Assembly: GCA_035772735.1 (NCBI GenBank)
Contig: JASDFA010000010.1
Location: forward strand, 136,031,001-136,095,000
Direction of reading: 5' to 3'
Source: Datura wrightii
Taxonomy: Eukaryota; Streptophyta; Magnoliopsida; Solanales; Solanaceae
Length of the DNA: 64,000 nucleotides
This document shows, piece by piece, positions 12,597-23,615 of this stretch. Under the pieces are notes generated by a model. The model searched no databases. It was not told the DNA's origin and saw only the letters and a list, made by a program, of their open reading frames with translations. The position numbers were made by a program, and so were the translations under genes. Numbering within the stretch: the first letter of the stretch is position 1; each line of letters starts with the position of its first letter.

Positions 12597-14200
12597 TGCC
12601 TTGTTCGTCCTCGAACAACCTTTTACATATCATGCATATGGAGACTCCCACATAACTAATTTAGCAAGATAATTCAAGTTACGGCTATAATGATTATGTA
12701 AGATACAAGCTAAAAATAGAGCATGCCTGATTTGATCATTGAAATGAAGTACAACTATGTTAAGACTTCTTAACCTCAAGAAACGACTCTCAATCGTAGC
12801 AACCTCATGCAAATCAACTGATTAAGAAATCCCACATGAATTATATCCTTCATTCAACATGTGCCCCTCATGGAAAGAGAGTTACCCAATTTCACACGCA
12901 AAAACAATTTTTATATCACAACATGTGTGGGTACATGCATAGAATTACACTCACTCTCACAAAGAATTCACATGCATCATGTAATGACCCATAAGCTTGC
13001 CCTTAGTGTTTTATTCCACTAATTTAAGGATGGGTGAATGTAAGATCAAGTAGGACTTTTTAGGTTGTAATGTAACTCAGGTGCGGGTAAGTACTATTAT
13101 GATCAGTAATAGTGACTATCTTTCCTAAGAGCTTTTAATACATCATGCCTTCATTACAACTTCCCTTCCCTCACTTCACGTTTTTCTCTTTTCATCTTTC
13201 TTTTTCCTCTTTTGTTCCCCCCTTCCTTTAGGCACTTTTAGCTTATTAGTAAGGAGTTCTATAAGTAACTTTTCATTTATTTATTTTCTTACTCCCTACT
13301 AATACTCACCCGTATTCAAACTAGTGCACCCTCGCCCTTTCTCAACTTTTACAATTACTACTTTTCCTTCTTTTTCATTCTTCTCACTCCTTTGCTCTTT
13401 CGGATTTTTCCTTTAAGCACTTAGGAGTTTTGGTTCAATTTCAAGGCTAATGAAAGAAAAAGGATTAAGCTAATGTTGAAGCTGTCAAAGAATAGGCTCA
13501 AGGCTCACTGGGGTTAAGTAGGATTAATTTTTCAAGGTAGGTATAATGAGGGATAAAAGTTTGGTTCATTCAAAGAAATGCCTAAATCATCTCCTACAAT
13601 TCACATCCTTCATTTCGTTTTATATACACACCAGGCAAGTTCTAGACATTTCATAATAGCACAGAATACTCAAAAACCTTACACTCATGGCACATGCTCA
13701 ATTCAAGACACAATCAGTAGACTCTTACTCAGCTAATCACAAGAATTCAGAATTAAGCTTCCATCATATTGAGTCAAATTCAAGAGCCTAAGTGTCTCAA
13801 ACAAAGTTATACACTTGCATGCTTCATACTGAACATACTTGCATCTTACAACCATGTATAGCACATAAAAAGAACATCAAGCACCAATTAGTTATGGTTT
13901 CAAAAACCCAACACCTACCGACTAATTTTTCCTCAAGACTGTCGTCATCCATCCATCGTCGGAAACAGTCCCTAACTATGACTAAAAACACTATATACAG
14001 ACAAAGGAAAGAAAGAAAAAGAAAATTTTTTATTCTTCGGTTCAAAGACCCCCCGTCAGAAAAGAACCGCAAAGAAAAACCAACAGGTGATGAATTCATT
14101 CTTAACTCACAAAAATTTTTCAATTTTTTCAATTTTCTCACAAGCATTACATTCACCAAAAATCGTTAAGCACAAAAATTTGAAATTTCCCTTGAAATTT
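12597..14200 (-). other. 3' non-coding region of E2
   Basis: No gene. Contains blocks conserved with AT and E3: 12986-13020 (ATGGGTC/AAGGGAAAG block), a pyrimidine-rich (minus-strand purine-rich) tract at 13150-13450, 13618-13650 (CTAGAACTTGCC block), and 13931-13980 (GATGGATGGATGACGAC block). ORFs here, such as 13792-14169, lack domains. Confidence 0.8.
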
Positions 14201-14241
14201 CCCTCACCCCACACTTAAATCATGCTATGTCCTCATAGCAT
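14201..14241 (-). other. Hairpin plus internal polypurine-like motif (E2)
   Basis: On the minus strand, an 8-bp stem ATGCTATG/CATAGCAT with loop AGGA (14241-14222), one G spacer, then ATTTAAGTGTGGGGTG (14220-14205). The second part repeats the element's terminal PPT. AT has the same layout at 62250-62290 with a different stem sequence. Confidence 0.75.
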
Positions 14242-14495
14242 CAAATTAAAATTTGAAAAGGGTGAGAAATACTCCCTGAGGCCTTTAGGCCTAGCTAACA
14301 ACATGCCTTTCTTCAACTTTGCACAAGTGGGTGTTCGACCCCACACTTTTTCTCTTCTATGCTTGTTAGCTTCCTCCTCCACGGGTACTCAGACTTCCCC
14401 TCCATCTGTGCTTAACTTTCCACCAAAACAACACAAGATGAAAAATAAATAAAATTAACTTAAATGCAAGAAATTAAAATGGTACCCATGGTACC

Positions 14496-14550
14496 CTTGG
14501 GTTGCCTCCCAAGCAGCGCCTAATTTTACGTCGCGGCACGACGTATCCAG
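14496..14550 (-). ncRNA. Structured post-ORF box (E2 copy)
   Basis: Starts two bases after the stop of the E2 ORF. Minus-strand reading has GTCGTGCCGCGACG (a small hairpin), then AGGCGCTGC, then a 6-bp stem CTTGGG/CCCAAG around AGGCAA. Related copies lie at 18085-18134, 50953-51000 and 59622-59672. This is a cis element of the transcript rather than a separate RNA gene. Confidence 0.75.
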
Positions 14551-14552
14551 TT

Positions 14553-15500
14553 TCACCGCTTTTTCCTCCACCTTGAGGATATGAATCTCACCCCTAATTT
14601 CTTCTCTAATTTCCTCTTATGCTCCAGGGGTGGTGGTGAAAAATTGTAAGGACCAAGCAGTAGATGTTGCCTTTTGAACCTCTTGGCCCTCAAGTAAGCG
14701 AAGTCATTTTGTCTTTCTGAGTTAGCAAATTTCAAAATATACGGGGCTTGGTCCTCCTCTAGACATTTCTCTATAAGCTTGGAAGACTCTATTTCTATGT
14801 TGTCAACCAAACTTAATGTCAAAAAATGCTTCGAGTGTGGTCCAATAAACCTCAACTCTGAAACTGCATTGTGCTTGACCTCCTTACTTGTATACTCCCT
14901 CTCAGCATCGACATCTATCTCTCCATTAATGTCAGCTAGGGGATACTCTATCTCTTCTTCCACGAATAGATTTTCCATAAGTGTGAGCCCATCACGGGGA
15001 CACTCAAGAGATTCTAATTGTTGGGCTTCATCCAAAAATTCACCCTTGTCTTCCTTTTGTAGTTCCTCTTGAATATCTGCTAAAACTGTTACCTGCAATT
15101 TATCACAAGCTTCAGCCTCAGCAATCATCTCCGTGAATTTGACGCTCATCCTTTCTAGAGCCTCTGCATTCTCTTCTTGCTGAATTCTCAATACTGCCAT
15201 CGCCTCCTTCATTGCTTCTGATTGCTCCAGGAGTTGTTTCAGCATGTCTTCTATTCGAGCTTGGCGTCCCAAGTCCTCATTTTCAGCATGCCTATATTCA
15301 GGAAAAACAACAGAAGGATCATAGTAGGGGCTTGGGGGAGGGTAGTATGCATTCGGAAAGCCATCCCAATGGCCATCTTGACCACCACATAAATTGCATG
15401 TGTTACAGTGTTGCCACGAGTGGTGTCCTCCGCAATTCAGACAAGATTTGCTAAAATATGAGTATCCACCATTTATACCATTTGTATTCCACGATGTCAT
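14553..15500 (-). CDS. E2 ORF: zinc-knuckle and coiled-coil protein, 315 aa
   Basis: Intact 315-residue ORF, the only one in E2. I start it at ATG 15500-15498 (MTSWNTNGING); the frame is open further upstream, but only through the PBS and leader. Residues 20-32 form C-X2-C-X3-H-X4-C, the spacing of Athila-type Gag knuckles. A second Cys/His cluster follows (C35, C38, H44). A proline/tyrosine-rich linker (49-66) precedes a long charged helix (about 73-150) with coiled-coil character, then an acidic middle and a strongly basic C-terminus ending WRKKR. I infer an RNA-binding, self-associating protein derived from a Gag nucleocapsid. There is no protease or RT. Function is not established. Confidence 0.75.
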   Translation of the reverse strand: MTSWNTNGINGGYSYFSKSCLNCGGHHSWQHCNTCNLCGGQDGHWDGFPNAYYPPPSPYYDPSVVFPEYRHAENEDLGRQARIEDMLKQLLEQSEAMKEAMAVLRIQQEENAEALERMSVKFTEMIAEAEACDKLQVTVLADIQEELQKEDKGEFLDEAQQLESLECPRDGLTLMENLFVEEEIEYPLADINGEIDVDAEREYTSKEVKHNAVSELRFIGPHSKHFLTLSLVDNIEIESSKLIEKCLEEDQAPYILKFANSERQNDFAYLRAKRFKRQHLLLGPYNFSPPPLEHKRKLEKKLGVRFISSRWRKKR

Positions 15501-15634
15501 GTCAATAAGGGTATCCAAAAAAGAAAAAAAAATAAAATGAAAAAGAATTAAAACAAACACTAAGACCAAGTTGTCAGCACTTAAGAAAAAAATATAGTAA
15601 ATTAACACTTTAAACAAATTCACCAATTGCCAAG
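15501..15634 (-). other. E2 leader (5' UTR)
   Basis: T-rich leader between PBS and ORF. It contains CTTAAGTGCTGACAACTTGG, almost the same as AT's leader at about 54184-54205, which links the two families. Confidence 0.7.
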
Positions 15635-15652
15635 TCCCTGGCAACGACGCCA
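15635..15652 (-). other. Primer-binding site of E2, tRNA-Asp type
   Basis: Minus-strand TGGCGTCGTTGCCAGGGA, two mismatches from the Asp-type PBS consensus, six bases from the LTR. Confidence 0.85.
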
Positions 15653-15658
15653 AAAACT

Positions 15659-17090
15659 TGTTCGGTGTGTTATATGGGTATATAAAACAACACGCAAGTG
15701 CATGTGGTCGAACAAGTAGTAAGTGGCTTTAGTAAGCCAAGTATCGATCCCACAGAGACTTGGGTTAAGTGCAATTTGCTCAAGTATACTATATTTTACT
15801 TCTAAATATGCTGACACAACATAACCAAAAAGTTGATAGTTTGTTTGATAAATTTTATACTAAAACTAAGAACAATTATCTACTTTGAATCTGAACTATG
15901 GATAAGAGCATGTTGAGGTTAAACGAACATGTAATGAAATTGATTATCATCATAAATTGGTTAATCTTTTCTTCTTGTTGCTAGCCAAGAACATTCGCCA
16001 AGAGATTAAAACTCTCGTATTTAATCTCACTTAAGAATCATGAACCATCCGTCTACATTTCTGTGATCAAATGGAATTCATGTTCTAGCCATACAATTCC
16101 GATTCCTAAATTGACTAATACGACTTTCAGGTATATTTCTATCTTGAAAGCTAATCAAAACTCAATTTTCCCAAACCAAGTAAAGAACAATATCCTATTA
16201 ATTCACAACTTTCCAATTTCGTGCTCTCTCGAGTGAAACCGGACTTTTTAGATGTACATTAATGTAGGCCACACACCAATGCAGTAATAACAAGAATTAA
16301 TAGAACAACATGGAAGAAAAGATGAAAAACCAGATAATCAATAATCAAATTTCATCACAATTGTTCATAACCTCAGCAAGGAGAGGAATTAGCCACTCAT
16401 TTGTGGATTAATCATCATAACATGAGTGTTAATCATACATGCAATTGAATTAAAGAAGAAAGAAAGAGAGAAAAAACCCTGAACTTTTTGTCTCTCAACT
16501 GCCTGTAACCCACGTCCTTGCTCCACCAAGTCTGAATTATGAAAAATAAACCTAAGTGTGCTATTTATAGTAGTAGGACTCTTTCCCGGAATAACAAGCA
16601 ACGTGTCACGGAGTGCATCGCGGAGCACTGCCTCCGTGACACGCTACGGACGCGGAGGCTCTCTGGAAATCACCCGAACTTAGCCCCGGCAGCACCCTGC
16701 GGCGTTGGCAGCGTGTGACGCTGCTTGGGCAGCGCGTTGGCATCTCTTGGTCGCGCAGCCAACCTGCCGTGGCACGTTGGCAATGCGCAGGTGGGCTGTT
16801 GTGGTCGGCCTACCTGCCGTGGCACATTGCCGACGCGCAGGTGGGCTGTTTTGTGCCTCCTCTTTGCCGACGTTCGCGTGTTGATTCAGTTTTCAAGCCT
16901 CTACTTCACCAACTCATGGATTAGTTACTCAAAAGTCATCAAAACCTACAAAACAAAGGCTAATCATGTTGGTTAGCACATATCTTCACTTCATATAAAA
17001 TTACATGAAAATGTATACGATAACTTAGATAAACAAGACTAATTTAAGTCATAAAGCGTATCTCGGGCATGTTATTTTTGCCCGTGATCA
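15659..17090 (-). repeat. 5' LTR of E2
   Basis: 1432 bases, nearly identical to 11148-12581. Contains the 12-bp perfect inverted repeat CGTGTCACGGAG (16602-16613) / CTCCGTGACACG (16632-16643). Confidence 0.95.
16561..16569 (-). promoter_or_regulatory. TATA box in E2 5' LTR
   Basis: TATAAATAG on the minus strand, about 33 bases past the GC-rich inverted repeat. This would be the promoter for the element's transcript. Confidence 0.75.
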
Positions 17091-17095
17091 AGAAG
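17091..17095. other. Target site duplication AGAAG (right)
   Basis: Matches 11143-11147. D's LTR continues directly after it. Confidence 0.95.
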
Positions 17096-17887
17096 CAGGT
17101 ATGACCCATACAATCCTGCTATGCATTGGAGGTCTAGTCATGACATAGTCGCTGCCAGATATGAAAAATTCCTTATTAGCTTAAGAAAAGATTTCCAATA
17201 TTTGTATGAATAGCTTTTATGTTTTATTTTAGTTAGAGAATATAAGAAACGAAGTAGTAGATATGTGAGAATGATTTTTGTGAATTCTTATCAAGTTTTG
17301 GAGAGCAATTCTTAGGATCAAATTCTTGATTTCCTACATTGTTCTTTGATATTCAGATCTGGTTTTCTTCCGATTATTGTTGTAAGTATTTAATGATGCA
17401 TTTTTCTATGAATGCAAATTGTAATCTTACAGCCATGAGAGGCTAGAAGCGCCACAACTAGGAGTTGTGGGAACCATGATGGATTAACGAAATAGGTTTA
17501 CACAAAAGTGATTCAAAACCAATTCTAAATGCTTTTATTGTATTTCCTATATCTTTAAACATTTCTTACCGGTATACAATATTAGGACTTGCTCGAATTC
17601 TTTACTTGCTTTATCACATGTGTAAACCTGAAGTAGTTATTAACCCATGGGAAACACTTACGCTAGTTGTTTGTAATTTTGATTTAAATCACAAATATAA
17701 TCTTGTTTTAATATTATTTCTTTAAAACCCCCTAATTTGGAGATAACTCACCATCAAGTTCAATTACCGACATTAGTCTAGATCTTACCCTATTCCTTGT
17801 GGCTTCGACCCTAACCTCTTAGTTAGGTTCTTAATTGACAACATCCGTTTCATACTTTGTCAGGAAGTGTTAGTTTGAGCGTTATCA
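17096..17887 (+). repeat. 5' LTR of D, second part
   Basis: Continues D's 5' LTR to TTATCA at 17887. Compared with the 3' LTR it lacks about 250 bases near 17610 (present at about 20850-21095). The TATA-box position reads TATGAATA at 17215-17222, a damaged version of the 3' copy. Confidence 0.85.
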
Positions 17888-17892
17888 AAAAG

Positions 17893-17910
17893 TGGCGTCA
17901 TTGCTGGGGA
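17893..17910 (+). other. Primer-binding site of D, tRNA-Asp type
   Basis: TGGCGTCATTGCTGGGGA, three mismatches from the Asp-type consensus, five bases after the LTR. Confidence 0.8.
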
Positions 17911-18084
17911 ATACGACTAAGATTAGATTAATTGTTGTATTTAGCTTTCGGTTGTTATTTTCTCTTTTACATTTTTGTTTGTTTTGTTTTGTCTCTTCCA
18001 GGGCACCTCTTGGCAAAGAAAAGCATTCAACATAATGGAGGATGAGTCCAAGTTTCTTGATGAATCCTGAGTAATGAAGAGATC
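17911..18084 (+). other. Leader of D
   Basis: T-rich leader. The only start codon of note opens an 11-codon frame (ATG near 18034, MEDESKFLDES), too short to call a gene. Confidence 0.5.
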
Positions 18085-18134
18085 TACGCCATGCCGCGAC
18101 ATTAAATCAGGCGCTGCATGGATGGCAACCCATG
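18085..18134 (+). ncRNA. Structured post-ORF box (D copy)
   Basis: Contains ATGCCGCGAC, TTAAATCAGGCGCTGC and the stem CATGG (18117-18121) / CCATG (18130-18134). The stem differs from the other copies but still pairs. D has the box although it has no gag-pol. Confidence 0.7.
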
Positions 18135-19698
18135 AATGGATGGTCAAGTCTGAGTAGCCACATGTATGTCACTCTCCTAGTTTTTACATTCTTGATTGCT
18201 TTAGGGACAAAACATATTTTTAAAAGAGGAGGGGGTGTACTTGTATTTTTCAGATTTTGTTTGATTCATCCAAGGGTTTTTCTTGCCGTGTTTCTTTTCT
18301 CTCGGGCATGCTATCTAGTTGAACCAGCATGTTTAGGATTTTATTTTTGTGATTTTTATTTAATTAGAAAGTAGATTAGGAGTACACAGGCAATAAATTG
18401 CACTAGTTTTGAAGTTTTGAAAAATTGACCCGTTTTAAAATTTTTTGATGATTAGCTGTGTACTTGTGATTGCAAAGCATGATTTATGCGGATCTTTTTA
18501 CGTCATTTAGTGTATTAGCATGAATAGTTTTTGTTAAGTCATGTATAAACCAGACAGGTAAGGTGAATGCAAGACATGTACCATGAGTGAGTGAGGTCTG
18601 ATACCTAGTTCAATACTGTGCGGAGGATCTAGAATTTTCTCAGTTGGTCTTCACATAGATTTTAGGATGGTTGGTTAGGAAAGGACATAGGCCATTCTTG
18701 TTTAGCCCATTTTTAGCTTAAATGACCCTACCAAAAATGATATGATTCCCTAGATCCCGATTTTGAGCCTTAAATAGATCATTTTTCTTTGATTAACCAG
18801 TTGACCGAACCCATTTTTATAATGAACCTATTTTGGCCCTGGTCCCTCCTTTGACATTGTGAACCTCAACATAATAAAAATGCCTAAGTTGAGGGTGGCG
18901 AGAGTAAGCGTGTAAAAATAATGGGAAGATGAAAAAGGAAGAGAGAAAAAAAGGTAAAAAATGAGGTGGGGTGTAATAAAAAAACAAAAAGAAGAGAGAA
19001 ATTGAAAAAGAAAATACAAAAAGAGAATGATGCACGAAAATCTTGAAGAAACACACCACACTTATACAAGTGCATAAAAAGGGTGAAAAGGGAGGAAAAG
19101 GAGGAAAGAAGTAAGAAGGGTGAAAAACTGAAAAAATTGGAGCCACATGTATGTAGTTCCAAGGAGGGGTTTAGTGATTTAAAATATCCCATATCTACCA
19201 TACCCAACTCGAAAGCCTACATCATAAGCCAAAGAAAGCCAAAACTTGATTCTAGTCTGACCATCTGACAAACCGAAGTAGAGAAATAAGGGAAAGCCTA
19301 TGGTATCCGATATGCAGTAGTTGGAACTTCTTTGTGAGAGTGAGAGTCTTACTTGATCAGTCCCATGTTTCATATTTTACTATATCTGTGAGTGGGGGAG
19401 TTCATTTGCTGTGAGGGTACATGGTTTGTGTTTAACTCTACCAGTAGTCTGTGTAAAAAGGATTGATGATGAATTGACTATATGTTAATAGCTAGATGAC
19501 ATATCTTGATCCTTACTTATCATATTTTGTGGTTGCTTGTAGTGCGTGTGCTGATTTGGTTCATAGGAAAAGGGTCAAAAGCTTTTTGAGTTTATAGTGC
19601 ATGTTTTGGTTGATGTTGGTTGCAGTATCCTAGGTTTATTTTCCAGTTAAGCATCGTGTTTCATTTTTGTTTTCTTTGCCTAAGGACATGAAAAATTG
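18135..19698 (+). other. Internal non-coding region of D
   Basis: No retrotransposon protein in any frame. Holds an internal PPT-like motif (18885-18898) and a purine-rich tract (about 18900-19130), as in AT, E2 and E3. Open frames opposite the purine tract are low-complexity Phe/Ser/Leu strings. Confidence 0.7.
18885..18898 (+). other. Internal polypurine-like motif of D
   Basis: TAAGTTGAGGGTGG, nearly the same as D's terminal PPT at 19699-19713, and different from the AAGTGTGGGG form of the other families. Confidence 0.6.
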
Positions 19699-19713
19699 TT
19701 AAGTTGAGGATGT
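19699..19713 (+). other. Polypurine tract of D
   Basis: TTAAGTTGAGGATGT abutting the 3' LTR start TGATGTG. Confidence 0.75.
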
Positions 19714-21367
19714 TGATGTGCTGTGAGTTTGCAGCACTTTTGACGCTTAAAACAAAGTAAATAGCATAGACTTAGGTATGTTTATATGGATATGAGGCAC
19801 TTTTACTTTGATTTCAGGAAAAATAAGTGTTGGAGAAAAAATGTGCAAAAGAAGCCTAAAAATGTAGAAAATCAGCCAAATACAAGTCTCAAAATGAGTC
19901 GTACCTTGATTGTACGAGCCGTACTGAGAACCATGGTGAAAGTCAAAAGGCTGGAATAAGAGGAAGGCAACATACGACTCTCAGTACAAGCCGTAACTAG
20001 AGTCGTGGAATTGTTCAGAAAAATTTGCACAAAGGCAGTCTCTTTGTACGAATGGACTCACGGATCGTAGAACCAATATACGATCTGTACCATGATCCAT
20101 GGAGAGCTTCAGAAGATTCTTTAATACTTGGCAGAACTTCAGACACAACAAACAATACGAGTCGTAGGAGGAAGGTACGAGTTGTACCACAACACTTGTG
20201 GAAAACTTCAGAAGATGTCAGAGTCCTCAGAGCCAAACCACATATGCATTGTACGACTCGTAGGACTGTGGTACGAGTTGTACCAGCCTGCCAACACTTA
20301 GACAAATCTGCAGTATCTAGGGACGTACCAGAAGTAGGTACGACCCGTACAATCCTGCTATGGGTCACAGGTCGAGTTGTGACACAGTCGACACTAGATA
20401 TGGAAAATTCCCTCTTAGCTTAGGAAAAGGTTTCTAATTTCTATATAAATAGCTTTTATATTTTATTTTAGTTAGAGAACATAAGAAACCAAGTAGTAGA
20501 CGTGTGAAAGAATATATTTTGTGAATTTTTATCAGGTTTTGGAGAGTAATTCTTAAGATCAAAATATTGATTTCCTACATTGTTCTTTGATATTTTGATC
20601 TGGTTTTCTTCCAATTATTATTGTAAGTATTTAATTATGTGTTTGTCTATGAATGCAAATTGTAATTGTACAAACATTAGAGACTAAAACTCCATAACTA
20701 GGGGTTGTGGGAACCATAGTGGATTAACAAAATAGGGTTACACAAAAGTGATTCAAAACCAATACTAAATTCTTGTATTGTATTCTCATTATCTTTAAAT
20801 GTTTTTTTACGGTGTACAACATTAGGACTTTCCTGAATTCTTCACTTTCTTGAACCTAGAGATATAGAGATTAGGAAAAGAGAATTACAACAAAGCCTTG
20901 ATCTTTATGATCATTATATTAACTTGAGTTGTGGTCACATGATAGTTAAATTTGGAACATATTAATAACGGATTGTTTGAAATCGCTCATGAGACTTAAC
21001 CCGGTAATTGAGTATAATCATCCAATAGGGATGAACAAGTCGTTTGAATGAACCCTAGTTATCAGTTCTATAAGTAGGCATTAGGATTGATCACATGTGT
21101 AAACCCGAAGTAGTTATAAACCTATGGGGAACACTTACCCTAGTTGTTTGAAAATTTTGTTTTAAATCACGAATATAATCTTGTTTTAATATTTTTTTTC
21201 TTTAAAAACCCCTAATTTTGAGATAACTCACTAATAAGTTCAATTACCGGTATTAGTCTATATCTTACCCTATTCCTTGTGGGTTCGACCCTAACCTCTT
21301 AGTTGGATTCTTTATTGACAACGTCCGCTTCATACGTTGTCAGGAAGTGTGAGTTTGAGCATTACCA
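19714..21367 (+). repeat. 3' LTR of D
   Basis: 1654 bases, TGATGTG to TTACCA. Rich in TACGAGTCGTAC-type words at 19890-20360. TATA box at 20454. Confidence 0.9.
20454..20461 (+). promoter_or_regulatory. TATA box in D 3' LTR
   Basis: TATAAATA, downstream of the palindrome cluster. The third LTR copy has the same box at 36614-36621. Confidence 0.7.
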
Positions 21368-23409
21368 GTAGGACAATCTAATCATGAGTGAAAATCATAA
21401 TAATAACATGAAGGCTCAAGGTTTTCAAATCATTCATAATCTAGTCATAGTCATAATCATAAGAGAAACCTTATAAAAACATAACTTGAGGCAAGGTAAC
21501 ATAAACGTGACAATGGATATATCATAAGGAACAATGGAAGTACTTGTCTTAACTGATACCATCTTGATAGAGCTTACATGATGCTGCAACTATCTTGCTC
21601 AAGTGGGCAGAACCGTTCGTGGCTTGCCAGGCAAGGGACGTGCATGAAGTGATATCACAAAGGGGGATCCATGACTACATATACCTATGGTGGCACGTAG
21701 TTCTGAGATCATGAGGTTTATCTAAACGTCGAGTCTACTCGGTGCTAGATACTACTCTAAAAAACATGCACATGAAGGCTCATATAGTAATTGTGGAATC
21801 ATTCATAAAGTTTATGGCCAATAAATCATAATTTAGGCTTAGGAAAATTAAAATCATAATAGAATCCTAACTTGACTTTTCATGAAACTTTGCATAATTG
21901 GGCATAGATTGACTAAGATTTGAAATGATAATATTTATAATCAATTTAAGTATAAAATCTGCCCATAGGTCTTAAAACATCATTTAAAACATAAAGGGAA
22001 TTGACTCATAATCAACCAAAGAGAATCCATGACTTTGGGTTAAAACCCCATAAGATCATCAAATTGACTTAATACTTGAATTCATAAACATGGAGGGAAA
22101 TTGGGCATGAGAGTGAAGAGAGACTCTCATTCACAACCCTACATACCTGGGTAATCTAATCTTACACATTTCCTTGAAAGACTAAAGGAATTTGAGAGTT
22201 CTAGGCTTGATCTTCAAAGATGGACCTCTACTCTTGCATGCGTGGGAGTGGGAGTAGGTTAGAATTGATAAACCTCCCTTAAAACCCTCCTAACTGAGTT
22301 TAAAACAAAGTAGTTTAGGACCTTAGAGCTAAGGATTTACAAAAATACCCTTAATGAAAAATCTTAAAATTAAATACTACCAGGGACCATGACTCATACC
22401 ACGAGCTGTACCATGAAGTAACGACTCATGGTTGCCTCTCGTTGTTACCACTGAATGTGTTACACCCACATTGGGAGGCATGACTTGCACCTAGTGCCAC
22501 ACTAGAACCTGGGCTGACCTAGCTGCGTATATGCTTCTCTGGTGCTTGCTAGTAATTTAAAATCAAGAAAACAAATAGCTATATCTCAGCTATAAACACA
22601 GCCTCGGGCCGACAAGGCCACAGAACAAACCTATAAAGAAACAGCTAATCCAGAAGTTACAATAATAAAAGGATCCTATGTGGGCCGACAAGATCACCAT
22701 TTTGTCTAAGTCATAACAAAAGGAAAACAGGCAGTCATATATAAACTATAGACGACAAGGCTGCTAACTGATGGCTAAACTATGCCCCACATGGCCAACA
22801 ACAACCAAAAACTAAGAACTGTAGTCCGCAAGTCTCTAAGAGTGGAATAGTGGTCAGGACAGGGCCCCGACCTACCCAAAAGTTGTACAACAAATGAGCA
22901 AACCTCTCTAATTGACAACTCCGAAGAAAAGGAGCTGACTGATCTGCAAATCCTGGATGAATGCTAAGGAGGTCCTAAAACACGTCTGTCCGTACCCGCA
23001 GGCAAGTATGTAACACTCCATATATGGGCATCAGTACAATATGTGCCGAATATGTAAGGTAGTAATAAAAGCTGAATAGAAGCTGATAAAGGAAATGAAA
23101 GTAATCAATAAGAAGGATAAGAGCTTAACCTGAATAGTCTCACATTCAAGTATAACTAACAAGTAAATATACAAACAAGAACCTAACCGGGCCCCCATAA
23201 GCCTGTAAGGTACAATCAACATAGAATAACCTACCTGGGCTCCCATAAGTCCTGGCAAGCACCAAGCAGTCTATATACCCCTATTAGTACCCCTGATTCC
23301 CCCTAAGTGATTGCAACTATATTTTCAGGCAAACGAGGCCCTCGTGAGGATCGTAATGTCATCTTGGCATTGAAGGAGTTCATAGAAGATTCCAGTGTGG
23401 CCCCGAAGG

Positions 23410-23615
23410 ATTTACTTTAGTCCCTTCAGACACTTAGTAGCTTTGTAAGATATTCAGTAGTTCATAAGCAATACAATAGCTCCGAAAGCAATCTTATTGT
23501 TCTTTCAATGACAGCAACATCGTGGCTTCATAAGCAATCTATAGCTCCGTAAGCATTAGCATCATCATAGCTCTGTAAGAAGCTTATACCTCTGTAAGTA
23601 GTTCGTACGATTAAT
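23410..23615. repeat. Array of AGCTCCGTAAGCA-like words
   Basis: About eight degenerate copies of AGCTCCGTAAGCA spaced roughly 20-30 bases apart. The same array is in the other LTR at 30790-30990. Confidence 0.7.

Larger units (their letters stand above)
11148..17090 (-). mobile_element. Element E2: non-autonomous Athila-related element, structurally complete
   Basis: 5.94 kb, flanked by AGAAG on both sides. The two LTRs (1434 and 1432 bases) are nearly identical by eye, roughly 2% different in the stretches I compared. Read on the minus strand: 5' LTR 17090-15659, Asp-type PBS, leader, one intact ORF (15500-14553), structured box, hairpin and internal PPT-like motif, long 3' non-coding region, PPT, 3' LTR 12581-11148. 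LTR and leader resemble those of AT. There is no gag-pol, so mobility would need proteins from elsewhere. Confidence 0.95.
10509..21367 (+). mobile_element. Element D: Athila-like non-autonomous LTR element
   Basis: Flanked by the perfect duplication GTAGG (10504-10508 and 21368-21372). Starts TGATGTG and ends TTACCA. The 5' LTR (10509-17887) is split by E2. The internal part, 17888-19713, is only 1.8 kb and encodes no retrotransposon protein. By eye its LTRs differ at roughly one base in eight or nine, so it is older than E2, which sits inside it. Confidence 0.9.

Noticed and set aside
13792..14169. 125-codon plus and 111-codon minus frames in E2's 3' region
   Set aside because: Overlap conserved non-coding blocks, low complexity, not preserved in E3 or AT at the equivalent place.
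18817..19207. Phe/Ser/Leu-rich frames resembling membrane proteins
   Set aside because: They are translations of the strand opposite the purine-rich tract of D, so hydrophobicity is a composition artefact.
19890..20360. CRISPR-like regular short repeats
   Set aside because: Short degenerate near-palindromes with irregular spacing in a plant LTR; no cas genes and eukaryotic context.
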